From RGVT01 sp037129475 (GTDB lineage Bacteria; Planctomycetota; Planctomycetia; Pirellulales; UBA1268): a DNA stretch of 19,463 nt. Position 1 is the first letter of the stretch; the number at the start of each line of letters is the position of its first letter. Both the position numbers and the translations under genes were made by a program. The DNA is taken from contig JBAXUY010000052.1 in NCBI GenBank assembly GCA_037129475.1, positions 1 through 19,463 on the forward strand, given 5' to 3'. The notes under the pieces are model-generated. The model was not told where the DNA came from, searched no databases, and worked only from the letters and a program-made list of their open reading frames with translations. Shown here in pieces: positions 1 to 6,936 of this stretch.

Positions 1-62
1 CGTTCGGCGGAGTCGGGAGGGTGGGCACGCGCAGACGAAGGCAGTCGTTGAGGACGTGTTCC

Positions 63-146
63 GCGCCAGGCCCGGAGGGCCGGGTTGTTTCCAGCCGACG
101 GAGGTCGGCCAAGGAACGGACGGCAGGATGCCGTGCCATTCCGTGA
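63..146 (+). repeat. 84-nt dispersed hairpin element, copy A
   Basis: This segment aligns without gaps to the reverse complement of 5005-5088 with 8 differences in 84 positions; 91-146 differs at one position only. It folds into three consecutive short hairpins: 69-81 (5 bp, loop GGA), 94-109 (6 bp, loop GGAG) and 120-134 (6 bp, loop GGA). An outer pairing of 116-120 with 140-144 is also possible. Two of the differences, at 71 and 79, face each other in the first stem and restore pairing (C-G here, G-C in the other copy), which suggests that the structure is maintained. Confidence 0.85.
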
Positions 147-219
147 AGCATCCCGCGAGCATGCCTCCCTTCGGCTCCGAATGTGGATGATTATCGAATG
201 CCCCGCCATTTAGCAGGTC

Positions 220-263
220 AGGACAGGCGGGACTCCTGTCCTATGGCAAGCGGGACGCTTGCC
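220..263. repeat. Two adjacent perfect hairpins
   Basis: The first hairpin pairs 220-227 (AGGACAGG) with 235-242 (CCTGTCCT) around a 7-nt loop. The second pairs 245-252 (GGCAAGCG) with 256-263 (CGCTTGCC) around a GGA loop. There is no T-run after either, so a classic intrinsic terminator is unlikely. They resemble in design the hairpins at 4930-4976 and 19372-19393 (GACAGG arms) and belong to the same loose family. Confidence 0.75.
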
Positions 264-405
264 CCACATGGAGTATGGGCAGCCCCGAGCCGGCCTGGGC
301 GAGCACGGGTAGTGACAGACTGACGCCTGTCCGCGGCGAACCGTTGTAGCGACGTGACCGTACAGGGGGGAGTTGCCTCGCACCACGTTCCAGGAGTTTG
401 CCCAC

Positions 406-759
406 ATGCCTCGTGCCCGCACGCTGTTTTCGATCCTGTCCGCCGTCTGCCTCGTCGCGTGGGCCGCCCGGCCCGTGGATGCCGCCGGCCCGCGGAATCC
501 CTACTCGAGCTTCAACCTCTCGGGTATCAACTACGGGGCCCAGCAGTGGGATCGGGCTCAGCGGCAGGGCAAGGTCGTGTGGCCCTACTACAACGTGCCC
601 TCCCGAAACTACTCGCGTGGCTCGTCACGAGGCTCGGGCGTGTACGTCGGCGGCGTGGTCGCCGGCGGGAGCGGGGCCGGCACGATCATCCAGGGTGGCT
701 CGTACCGCCCGACACAGCGGACGTATGCCAGCCGCAGCGTCCGCCGCTCGCGGCGATAA
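406..759 (+). CDS. Small secreted basic protein of unknown function
   Basis: A 117-residue protein that I cannot assign to a named family. Residues 1-26 form a typical signal peptide: basic n-region (PRAR), hydrophobic stretch LFSILSAVCLVAW, and an A-rich cleavage site near PVDA-A. The mature part starts with an aromatic/polar segment (NPYSSFNLSGINYG, then QQWDRAQRQGKVVWPYYN), continues through a Ser/Gly-rich stretch and ends in a very basic tail (RSVRRSRR). This suggests a small periplasmic or surface protein that could bind acidic partners. ATG 406 is preferred over an upstream in-frame TTG at 373 because AGGAG lies at 392-396 with a 9-nt spacer and the signal peptide then begins naturally. 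It converges on the acyltransferase gene, whose stop is only 5 nt away. Confidence 0.8.
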   Translation: MPRARTLFSILSAVCLVAWAARPVDAAGPRNPYSSFNLSGINYGAQQWDRAQRQGKVVWPYYNVPSRNYSRGSSRGSGVYVGGVVAGGSGAGTIIQGGSYRPTQRTYASRSVRRSRR

Positions 760-764
760 GCACG

Positions 765-1892
765 TCAGCCCACCGTACCGTCGTACATGCGGTATTTCTT
801 CGTCACCAGTGCTCCGCCGCGCTCCAGCGTGCGCTTCGAGAGGTGGTTGCTCTCCAGCACCCAGGAAAACTCCACCTCGTCCATGCCCCAGTCGTAGAGT
901 CGCGGCACGAGCGCCGCGTGGAGCACGAGGCCCACGCCCCAGGCCTGGTATTCGGGGATCACGTTCGTGCTGATCGCCCGCATCCGCTTGATGCCCCGCT
1001 TGTTCCAGAGCAGCTTCAGGAAGCCGAAGGGGAACAGTCGTCCGTTGATCGCCTTGATCCGCGGGTTGTAGTCGAGCAGGCAGAAGACCGTGCCGATCGG
1101 CTTGCCTTCCGCCTCGGCCACGAGCGCGAGCTCCGGCACGATGAGGTGCTTGAGGCTCGCGGCCATGTGCGTCACTTCGCCCGGCGTGAGCGGCACGAAG
1201 CCCCACGTACCGCCGAGGCTCGAGTTGTAGATGTCGAGGAACATCCGCACTTCCTCGTCGAACCGGCGCCGGTCGAGCGGCCGCACCGTCACGCCGAACC
1301 GCTCCTTCACCCCCTCCACCATCACGCCGAGCTTCGAGTCGATGCCCTTGAGCATCTCGAGCCGGCCCCAGAAGGCGTACATGTCCTCGATCCTGCTCAG
1401 GCCCTGGTCCTCGACGAGGCTCGCGTAGTAGGGCTTGTTGTGCGTCATCATGAAGAACGGGGGCGTGTCGAAGCCCTCGATCAACAGGCCGCACTCGTAA
1501 TTGAGCGATGGATTGGCCGGTCCGCGGAAGGCCGTCATCCCGTGGCCTGAAAGCCACTCCCGAGCCGCGCCGAACAGGGCCCGAGCGGCCGCTCGGTCGT
1601 CGTCACATTCGAAGAAGCCGAAGAAGCCTCGCTGCTCGCCGTAACGCTCGACATGACCCGCGTTGACGATGGCGGTGATCCGCCCGACGTCGGTACCGCC
1701 ACGCGAGGCGAGAAACGACCGGCTCTTCGACTTCTCGTAGAAAGGACAGGGACGGAACCCGAGCAGTTCCTCCTGAGACATGATCAGCGGGGGCATCCAG
1801 CAGGGGTCGTCGCGGTAGATCCGCCACGGCAGGTTCACGAACCGCTTTTGTTCGGCCCGCGTCTCGACGGGCCGCACGGTGAGGTCGGACAC
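765..1892 (-). CDS. GNAT-superfamily acyltransferase-like protein
   Basis: A 375-residue protein that looks like the long GNAT-type N-acyltransferases common in environmental bacteria. Typical stretches are LPWRIYRDDPCWMPPL near the N-terminus, the acetyl-CoA-fold segment VGRITAIVNAGH followed by GFFGFFECDDD, and RGPANPSLNYECGLLIEGF in the middle; the C-terminal half (roughly residues 190-375) may hold a second GNAT-like fold with VLESNHLSKRTLERGGA near the end. The acyl acceptor is unknown. The frame stays open upstream to 2027, but I chose GTG at 1892: the preceding AGGAAA gives a plausible ribosome site and the 45 extra residues upstream are low-complexity and Arg/Ala-rich. The gene is divergent from the SDR gene, with 232 bp between the two starts, so both promoters should lie at 1893-2124; I see no clear -35/-10 pair there. 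Confidence 0.85.
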   Translation of the reverse strand: MSDLTVRPVETRAEQKRFVNLPWRIYRDDPCWMPPLIMSQEELLGFRPCPFYEKSKSRSFLASRGGTDVGRITAIVNAGHVERYGEQRGFFGFFECDDDRAAARALFGAAREWLSGHGMTAFRGPANPSLNYECGLLIEGFDTPPFFMMTHNKPYYASLVEDQGLSRIEDMYAFWGRLEMLKGIDSKLGVMVEGVKERFGVTVRPLDRRRFDEEVRMFLDIYNSSLGGTWGFVPLTPGEVTHMAASLKHLIVPELALVAEAEGKPIGTVFCLLDYNPRIKAINGRLFPFGFLKLLWNKRGIKRMRAISTNVIPEYQAWGVGLVLHAALVPRLYDWGMDEVEFSWVLESNHLSKRTLERGGALVTKKYRMYDGTVG

Positions 1893-2124
1893 GGTGCGTT
1901 TCCTCGCTTCCAAAGCCGGCAACGTCGACGCCACCGGCAGGGTGGCATGGTGGACCCGGAAGGCGAGGGCTGCCAACGACTTCCGGCTCCTCGTCGCATC
2001 TTCGGCCGCTGGAGGGCGGGGCGTCAACGCCGATCGCAGCCGGCCACCGCAAGTCGCCCCGGCCCCCGAGCCGATCTATCATTCGCCCCCGTCCGCGCCA
2101 CCCTCACCCGCACCTCCCCGATCG

Positions 2125-3162
2125 ATGACGTTCACCGCCCCTTCCCGGCCCGATTCCAGCGTCGACTGCGTCGTCACCGGCGCGACGGGGCTCGTGGGAA
2201 ACAACGTGGTGCGGCTCCTCGCGCGGCGCGGGATGAGCGTGCGGGCGGTGGTCCGCTCGGCAGGGCGTTCGCTCGATGGGCTGCACGTGCAGGTGGCGAG
2301 CGCCGCGCTCGCCGACGAGCGTGCCCTGCAGGAGGCGATCGACGGTGCCGCGGCCGTCGTCCATTCGGCCGCCATGGTGCACTGCGGCTGGCGACACCTC
2401 GACGAGATGCACGCGGCCAACGTGGAGGGCGCACGCCGCGTCGCCCGCGCCGCCCGCCGGGCCGGCGCCCGGCTCGTGCACGTCTCGAGCGTGGATGCGA
2501 TCGGCCTCACCCGCGACGGCTCGCCCGCCGACGAGGAGACGCCGCCGGGAGGCATGCCGGAATGCCCCTACGTCGTCACGAAGCGCGAGGCGGAGCGGGC
2601 CGTGCTCGACGAGGTCGCCCGGGGACTCAACGCCGTGATCGTGAATCCGGTCTACATGATCGGCCCCTGGGATTGGAAGCCATCGAGCGGCCGGATGCTC
2701 CTCGAGGTCGGCGCCGGCAAGGGACTGTTCGCACCGCCGGGCGCCAACGACTTCGTCGACGTGCGCGACGTGGCCGAGGGCATCCTCGCGGCGCTCGAGA
2801 AGGGGACGGCCGGCCGGCGGTACATCCTCGGCGGCCACGCGCTTTCCTACCTCGACGCGTGGCGGATCTTCGCCCGGGCCGCGGGACGGATGCAGCCGCT
2901 CGGCATCGCGCCGCGGGCGGCCGTGCGGGTGGCGGGCTGGGTTGGCGATCTGGCGAGCCTCATGACCCGCCGTGAACTGCCGGTCAACTCCGCAGCCACC
3001 ACGATGTCGATGCTGCCGCACAACTTCTCGTCGGCCCGTGCCGTGGCGGAGCTCGGCTACTCGTTCCGACCGTTCGACACGACGGTGGCCGACGCCTGGG
3101 CATGGTTCATCGACCACGGTTACGCCCGCGCCGTGGGCGACCGCACCGTGCTCGAGCGATAA
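2125..3162 (+). CDS. NAD(P)-dependent epimerase/dehydratase (extended SDR, HpnA-like)
   Basis: A 345-residue extended short-chain dehydrogenase/reductase, normal length for the class. The Rossmann motif TGATGLVG is at 18-25, the catalytic Tyr and Lys are Y149 and K153 in YVVTK, and the active-site serine region is HVSS near 119-122. The segments VNPVYMIGPWDWKPSSGRM, NDFVDVRDVAEGILAALEKG and RRYILGG resemble hopanoid-associated sugar epimerase HpnA and dihydroflavonol-reductase-like SDRs, so the substrate may be a nucleotide sugar or a lipid-linked sugar. That is inference; no other hopanoid gene is in the window. ATG 2125 starts the protein just before the Rossmann fold; the upstream open frame to 1879 overlaps the divergent promoter region and looks non-coding. 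The response regulator gene begins 10 nt downstream, so the two are probably co-transcribed. Confidence 0.92.
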   Translation: MTFTAPSRPDSSVDCVVTGATGLVGNNVVRLLARRGMSVRAVVRSAGRSLDGLHVQVASAALADERALQEAIDGAAAVVHSAAMVHCGWRHLDEMHAANVEGARRVARAARRAGARLVHVSSVDAIGLTRDGSPADEETPPGGMPECPYVVTKREAERAVLDEVARGLNAVIVNPVYMIGPWDWKPSSGRMLLEVGAGKGLFAPPGANDFVDVRDVAEGILAALEKGTAGRRYILGGHALSYLDAWRIFARAAGRMQPLGIAPRAAVRVAGWVGDLASLMTRRELPVNSAATTMSMLPHNFSSARAVAELGYSFRPFDTTVADAWAWFIDHGYARAVGDRTVLER

Positions 3163-3172
3163 GGCCGGCGCC

Positions 3173-3892
3173 ATGCCCCGTATCCTCGTCGTCGAGGACG
3201 AAGAGCACCTGGCGATCGGCATCAAGTTCAACCTCGAGGCCGAGGGCTTCACGGTCACGACCATCGGCGACGGACAGACGGCGCTCGATACGCTCGCGAC
3301 GGCCAACCCAGCGATCGACCTCGTCGTGCTCGACCTCATGCTGCCCGGGATGAGCGGCTACGCCGTCTGCGAGGCCATTCGCAGCGACGGCAGCGACGTG
3401 CCCGTCGTGATGCTCACGGCCCGCACGCTCGTCGAGGACCGGATTCGCGGCTTCGACGCCGGCACCGACGTCTACCTGCAAAAGCCGTTCGACCTCGACG
3501 AACTGATCTCGATCGTCCGCAACCTTCTCGCCCGGCGTGGCCGGGCACCGCGGCCCGTGGCGGCGCCTGACGCCGCCACGCTGGCGAAGGGCCAGATCTA
3601 TCGCTTCGGCGCCGCCGAGGTGAACTTCGACACGTGGGAAGCCCGCTTCAAGGACGCGCCGGTCAAGCTCACGAATCTCGAGATGAAGCTGCTGCGGTAT
3701 CTCGTCGAGCACGAGGGGCTCGTGGTGTCGCGCGAGGAACTACTGACCCGCGTGTGGGGGCTGACTCGTGCGCCGGCCACGCGCACGATCGACACGTTCA
3801 TGCTCAACCTGCGAAAGTCGTTCGAGGAAGACCCGTCGAAGCCGGTCCACTTCCTCTCCGTCCGCGGCACCGGCTACCGCTTCGTGCGGTGA
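3173..3892 (+). CDS. OmpR/PhoB-family response regulator
   Basis: A 239-residue two-component transcription regulator. The receiver domain covers about 1-120, with acidic pocket E8/D9, phospho-acceptor D54 in VVLDLMLPGMSG, conserved Thr in MLTAR (T82) and Lys K104 in YLQKPFD. A linker rich in Ala/Pro/Arg follows, then a winged-helix DNA-binding domain (about 140-239) ending in the typical GTGYRFVR. The usual GADDY stretch before the conserved Lys reads GTDVY here, a substitution in a region used for signalling contacts. The gene follows the SDR gene by 10 nt and has no kinase beside it. The only kinase in the window is at 6937-7857 on the other strand, past trpC and purH, and could be the partner. 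It converges on trpC with 27 nt between stops and no obvious terminator. Confidence 0.96.
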   Translation: MPRILVVEDEEHLAIGIKFNLEAEGFTVTTIGDGQTALDTLATANPAIDLVVLDLMLPGMSGYAVCEAIRSDGSDVPVVMLTARTLVEDRIRGFDAGTDVYLQKPFDLDELISIVRNLLARRGRAPRPVAAPDAATLAKGQIYRFGAAEVNFDTWEARFKDAPVKLTNLEMKLLRYLVEHEGLVVSREELLTRVWGLTRAPATRTIDTFMLNLRKSFEEDPSKPVHFLSVRGTGYRFVR

Positions 3893-3919
3893 CACGGAGG
3901 ACAGGCTCGTCGATGCTCC

Positions 3920-4711
3920 TCATGCTTTCCATGGCGACAGGAGCGCAGCGGCGGCCTTGCCCGGGTCGGGCTGTTTCAGCAGCGACTCGCCGACGAGCAT
4001 CGCGCCGATGCCGGCCGCCTCGAGTCGCTCGACGTCGGCGCGGGTCTTGATGCCGCTCTCCGCCACGAGCACCACGTCGGCGGGCACCCGCTCCCGCAGC
4101 CGCAACACGTGGTCGAGGTCGGTCGTCATCGTCTTCAGGTTGCGATTATTGACGCCGACGAGCGTCGCACCCAGGTCGAGCACGCGCGGAAGGTTCTCCT
4201 CGTCGTGCAGTTCCACGAGCGGCGTCATGCCGAGGTCGAGGATCTCGCGGTACAGGCTGCGGAGATGGCAGTCGTCGAGACACTCGGCGATGAGCAGAAC
4301 GGCGTCAGCGCCATGCGCCCGTGCCTCGAGCACCTGGTAGCGGTCGACGATGAACTCCTTGCGGAGGACGGGCAGCGGCACGGCGACCCGTGCACTCTCG
4401 AGATCGACGAGGCTGCCGCCGAAGTCCCAGCCGTCGGTGAGCACCGAGAGCGCGGCGGCCCCGGCGGCCGCGTAGCCGCGCACGATCTCCTCGACCGTCG
4501 CCCCCGGCCGGATCTCCCCTGCCGACGGGCTCTTGCGCTTGAACTCGGCGATCAGCCGAATCGGCCCTGGTGCCGACACCGCCGCGAAGAAGTCACGCAC
4601 CGCCGGCGCCGTCGCCAGCCTGCCCTCGAGCGCCGCCGTCGGCACCCGCTCGCGCGCCAGCGCCACTTCCTTCCGCTTCCGCGCGACGATTGTTTCGAGG
4701 ATGGAGTCCAT
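3920..4711 (-). CDS. trpC: Indole-3-glycerol phosphate synthase
   Basis: A 263-residue single-domain TrpC, the usual length, which converts 1-(2-carboxyphenylamino)-1-deoxyribulose 5-phosphate to indole-3-glycerol phosphate in tryptophan synthesis in the cytoplasm. The beta/alpha-barrel signatures are present: IAEFKRKSPSAG (E56, K58, K60), LRKEFIVDRYQ (catalytic Lys K118), LVELHDEENL (E167), GVNNRNLKT (N189, R190) and VAESGI (E218, S219). ATG 4711 is preferred over GTG 4720 because family members start close to MDSILETIVARK; no strong ribosome site separates the two. The gene stands alone without other trp genes. Its upstream region is the repeat-rich spacer 4712-5224, so its promoter must lie in or next to the repeats unless it is read through from purH. 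Confidence 0.97.
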   Translation of the reverse strand: MDSILETIVARKRKEVALARERVPTAALEGRLATAPAVRDFFAAVSAPGPIRLIAEFKRKSPSAGEIRPGATVEEIVRGYAAAGAAALSVLTDGWDFGGSLVDLESARVAVPLPVLRKEFIVDRYQVLEARAHGADAVLLIAECLDDCHLRSLYREILDLGMTPLVELHDEENLPRVLDLGATLVGVNNRNLKTMTTDLDHVLRLRERVPADVVLVAESGIKTRADVERLEAAGIGAMLVGESLLKQPDPGKAAAALLSPWKA

Positions 4712-4773
4712 GCTCGTCACGATACCAAGCCCGAGCAGGGAATCGACACCCCTGCATCGCCAACTCGTCCGCG

Positions 4774-4917
4774 CCGGCTCGGGGTTACCCCGTACCGTCT
4801 AGCCGGACGCTCACTGCGGCCATCCTGGCCTCCGCTCGCTCGGATGTGCCTGCGCTCCGGCTTCCTGCCTGCGCTGGTCACATACGCCGTCTCAACGGCA
4901 GGGGGTAACCCCGAGCC
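4774..4917 (+). repeat. MITE-like element with 16-bp terminal inverted repeats
   Basis: The arms 4776-4791 (GGCTCGGGGTTACCCC) and 4902-4917 are exact reverse complements and enclose 110 bp with no coding capacity that I recognise. Each arm carries its own small palindrome, GGGG-TTA-CCCC. The left 56 nt (4774-4829) recur in the same orientation at 19408-19463 with 8 differences and no gaps, where the window ends. The design (short, non-coding, terminal inverted repeats, dispersed) fits a miniature non-autonomous mobile element or a REP-like repeat. I could not identify a target-site duplication. Confidence 0.65.
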
Positions 4918-4925
4918 TCCGTCCC

Positions 4926-4981
4926 CGTAGCGACAGGCCTCCAGGCCTGTCGCTCGACAGAGCTGGAGCTCTGTCGCTACG
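4926..4981. repeat. Tandem long hairpins that can also form one large cruciform
   Basis: Two perfect hairpins stand side by side. The first has 11-bp arms, GCGACAGGCCT at 4930-4940 with its complement at 4943-4953. The second has 10-bp arms, CGACAGAGCT at 4955-4964 with its complement at 4967-4976. In addition 4926-4936 is the reverse complement of 4971-4981, so the whole block can fold as a single outer stem. The first hairpin recurs right after the last gene of the window (19372-19393). No T-run follows, so Rho-independent termination is uncertain. Confidence 0.85.
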
Positions 4982-5004
4982 GAGGAGGCTTCGGGCAGCC
5001 AGAT

Positions 5005-5088
5005 TCACGGAACGGCACGGCATCCTGCCGTCCGTTCCTTGGCCGACCTCCGTCGGCTGGTGCTGACCCGGGCCTCCGGCCCTGGCGC
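5005..5088 (-). repeat. 84-nt dispersed hairpin element, copy B
   Basis: Reverse complement of copy A (63-146) at about 90 percent identity, without gaps. Hairpins on this strand are 5017-5031 (arms ACGGCA/TGCCGT), 5042-5057 (arms GCCGAC/GTCGGC) and 5070-5082 (arms GGGCC/GGCCC). The pair 5072-5080 replaces the pair 71-79 of copy A with the opposite bases. The six-nucleotide linker between the first and second hairpins of copy A carries five of the eight differences, so change is concentrated in the unpaired part. Confidence 0.85.
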
Positions 5089-5150
5089 CGAAGGCGCGGG
5101 AGCCGGGCTTTGCCCGGCGACCGTAAGCCGGAGCCGACGCCGGGACGGCG
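5085..5150. repeat. Three further triloop hairpins
   Basis: Three small perfect hairpins lie next to copy B: 5085-5097 (arms GCGCC/GGCGC, loop GAA), 5102-5118 (7-bp arms GCCGGGC/GCCCGGC, loop TTT) and 5138-5150 (arms CGCCG/CGGCG, loop GGA). In so GC-rich a region some hairpins are expected by chance, but a series with exactly three-base loops is notable. They could slow or end transcription coming from purH. Confidence 0.6.
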
Positions 5151-5224
5151 GCGACGGCGCGACAGCCAGCCCGCAGTGAACGTCCGGCGATGGGATTCGG
5201 GGAGCCCGAAGCCGGCGCGTGAAG

Positions 5225-6880
5225 TCAGTGCCTGAAGTGCCGGCGCGCCGTGAACACCATCGGGATGCCCGCCGCGTCGGCCGCCGCGATCACCTCGGCG
5301 TCGCGCTTCGAGCCGCCGGGCTGGATGATCGCCGCGATGCCCGCGCGCTTGATCAACTCGATCGAGTCGGGAAACGGGAAGAAGGCGTCGGAGGCGAGCA
5401 CGCCGCCGCGGGCCCGGTCGCCCGCCTTCTCGAGCGCGATCCGCGTGGCGTCGACGCGGCTCGTCTGGCCGATGCCGGCGCCCACGAGGCTCGTGCCCTG
5501 GCAGACGGCGATCGCGTTGCTGGTGAGCCGGCGGACGAGCGTGAACGCGAAGCCGAGGGGCTGCGTGAGCTCGGGCGGCGGGACGGTCTGCGTGACCACC
5601 TTCCAGGACGCAGGGTCGTCGCAGCACACGTCGGGCCGCTGGGCGAGGATCGCGCCGGCGACGCTCCGCAGCTCCATGCCACCTGTGGACTCCCACGGGT
5701 CGCCCGGCGGCACTTCGACGAGCCGCACGCTCGCCTTCCAGGTGGGCTTCGTCGTGAGCAGTTCCACCGCCTCCTTCTCGAAGGCGGGAGCCGCGATCAC
5801 CTCGACGAACATCCCGGGGGTCAGCAACACCTCGGCACAGGCCCGATCGAACGTGTGGTTGACCGCAACGATCGAACCAAACGCGCTCGTCGGATCGGCC
5901 GCCATCGCCGTGGCAAGCGCCTCCGAAACGCTCGTCGCACTGGCGGCGCCGCACGGATTCGTGTGCTTGACGACGACGGCCGCCGGATCAGCCACGAGGC
6001 CCACGAGCCGCGTGGCGCCGTCGAGATCGAGCAGGTTGTTGTAGGACAGCTCCTTCCCGCAGAGCTGCCGGAGCCCGGCGAGACCCAGGTGAGTGCCGAT
6101 GGGCGCGTACATCGCGGCCGACTGGTGCGGGTTCTCGCCATACCGCAGGGGCAGACGGCGCTCGAGGTCGAGCGTCAGGCGGGCGGCGAGGGGCGGCTCG
6201 CCGGAAGGCTCGCTGACCGCGGGCGCGGCAGACTCGGCCACGAGGCCCGCGTGCCGCGACATCCAGCGGGCGATGGCCGTGTCGTAGCCGGCGGTGTGCT
6301 CGAAGGCGCGGGCGGCGAGGAGTCGGCGCTCGGCGAGCGTCGTGCCGCCCCGGGCGAGCGCGGAGAGAAAGTCGTCGTACTGATCGGGGCTCGTGACGAC
6401 GGCCGCGAAGGCATGGTTTTTGGCCGCCGCCCGCACGAGGCTCGGACCACCGATGTCGATGAGCTCGATCGCCTCCGCCGGCTGGCAGCCGGGCTTCGCG
6501 ATCGCCGCCTCAAAGGCGTAGAGGTTCACGATCACGGCGTCGAATCGCTCGATGCCGTGATCCTCGAGCACCGCGAGATCGTCCGGCCGATCACCCCTGG
6601 CGAGAATGCCGGCGAAGATCTTGGGGTGGAGTGTCTTCACGCGGCCGTCGAGCACCTCGGGGAAGCCGGTGACGGAGGAGACGTCTTCCACGGCGACCCC
6701 GTGGCTCACGAGCGCCGTGCTCGTGCCCCCGGTGCTCACGACGCGCACGCCTGCGGCCTTGAGTCCCTTGGCGAGGCGATCGATCCCGGCCTTGTCGAAC
6801 ACGCTGACGAGCACCCGGCGGATCGGCACGACGTCGACGGCGAGACCAGCGGAAGAAACGGGGGCGGATGAGGTGTGCAT
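5225..6880 (-). CDS. purH: Bifunctional AICAR transformylase / IMP cyclohydrolase
   Basis: A 551-residue PurH, slightly longer than the usual 510-530, which performs the last two steps of IMP synthesis: formylation of AICAR with 10-formyl-THF, then ring closure. The N-terminal IMP cyclohydrolase (MGS-like) domain starts at RRVLVSVFDKAGIDRLAKGL (about 21-40) with STGGTSTAL; the transformylase part contains RYGENPHQSAA (about 246-256), KHTNPCGAA (about 306-314, with the catalytic Lys-His), AFGSIVAVNH, and the closing FPFPDSIELIKRAG, IIQPGGSKRDAEVI and FTARRHFRH. All signatures and the C-terminus are intact. The first 20 residues (MHTSSAPVSS...) are an extra tail with no known role. ATG 6880 is the only good start and has no strong ribosome site. 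The kinase gene ends 56 nt upstream on the same strand, so the two may share a transcript. Confidence 0.98.
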   Translation of the reverse strand: MHTSSAPVSSAGLAVDVVPIRRVLVSVFDKAGIDRLAKGLKAAGVRVVSTGGTSTALVSHGVAVEDVSSVTGFPEVLDGRVKTLHPKIFAGILARGDRPDDLAVLEDHGIERFDAVIVNLYAFEAAIAKPGCQPAEAIELIDIGGPSLVRAAAKNHAFAAVVTSPDQYDDFLSALARGGTTLAERRLLAARAFEHTAGYDTAIARWMSRHAGLVAESAAPAVSEPSGEPPLAARLTLDLERRLPLRYGENPHQSAAMYAPIGTHLGLAGLRQLCGKELSYNNLLDLDGATRLVGLVADPAAVVVKHTNPCGAASATSVSEALATAMAADPTSAFGSIVAVNHTFDRACAEVLLTPGMFVEVIAAPAFEKEAVELLTTKPTWKASVRLVEVPPGDPWESTGGMELRSVAGAILAQRPDVCCDDPASWKVVTQTVPPPELTQPLGFAFTLVRRLTSNAIAVCQGTSLVGAGIGQTSRVDATRIALEKAGDRARGGVLASDAFFPFPDSIELIKRAGIAAIIQPGGSKRDAEVIAAADAAGIPMVFTARRHFRH

Positions 6881-6936
6881 GCGGCGATTAGATCAAGCTT
6901 CCCAGGTCATTGAAGGGGCAGATGGTCGTGAGCGGC

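Larger units (their letters stand above)
1..405. other. Non-coding repeat-rich spacer
   Basis: I find no credible gene here. The stretch holds one copy of an 84-nt hairpin element (63-146), further perfect hairpins (220-242, 245-263), a weaker one (314-331, 5-bp arms GACAG/CTGTC), and a fragment at 278-294 whose reverse complement matches the tip of the inverted-repeat element seen at 4774 and 19408. The first 60 bases show no recognisable coding or structural signal. No good promoter for the gene at 406 could be picked out. Confidence 0.7.
4712..5224. other. Repeat-rich spacer between purH and trpC
   Basis: 513 bp with no credible gene. From left to right it holds an element with 16-bp terminal inverted repeats (4774-4917), a pair of long hairpins (4926-4981), copy B of the 84-nt hairpin element (5005-5088) and further triloop hairpins (5085-5150). 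The remainder up to the purH stop shows nothing I can name. Both flanking genes read leftward, so this is the 3' region of purH and the 5' region of trpC. Confidence 0.8.

Noticed and set aside
210..422. A 70-residue open frame on the - strand
   Set aside because: It lies across hairpin repeats and the start of the secreted-protein gene, has no domain or ribosome site, and its sequence is a translation of the repeats.
4926..5150. CRISPR array
   Set aside because: The repeats are hairpins of different sequence without regular spacing or unique spacers, and there are no cas genes.
5219..6871. A 550-residue + strand open frame opposite purH
   Set aside because: It mirrors the purH gene, which has every family signature. 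The antisense product is Arg/His/Glu-rich without any domain, as expected from GC-rich third positions.
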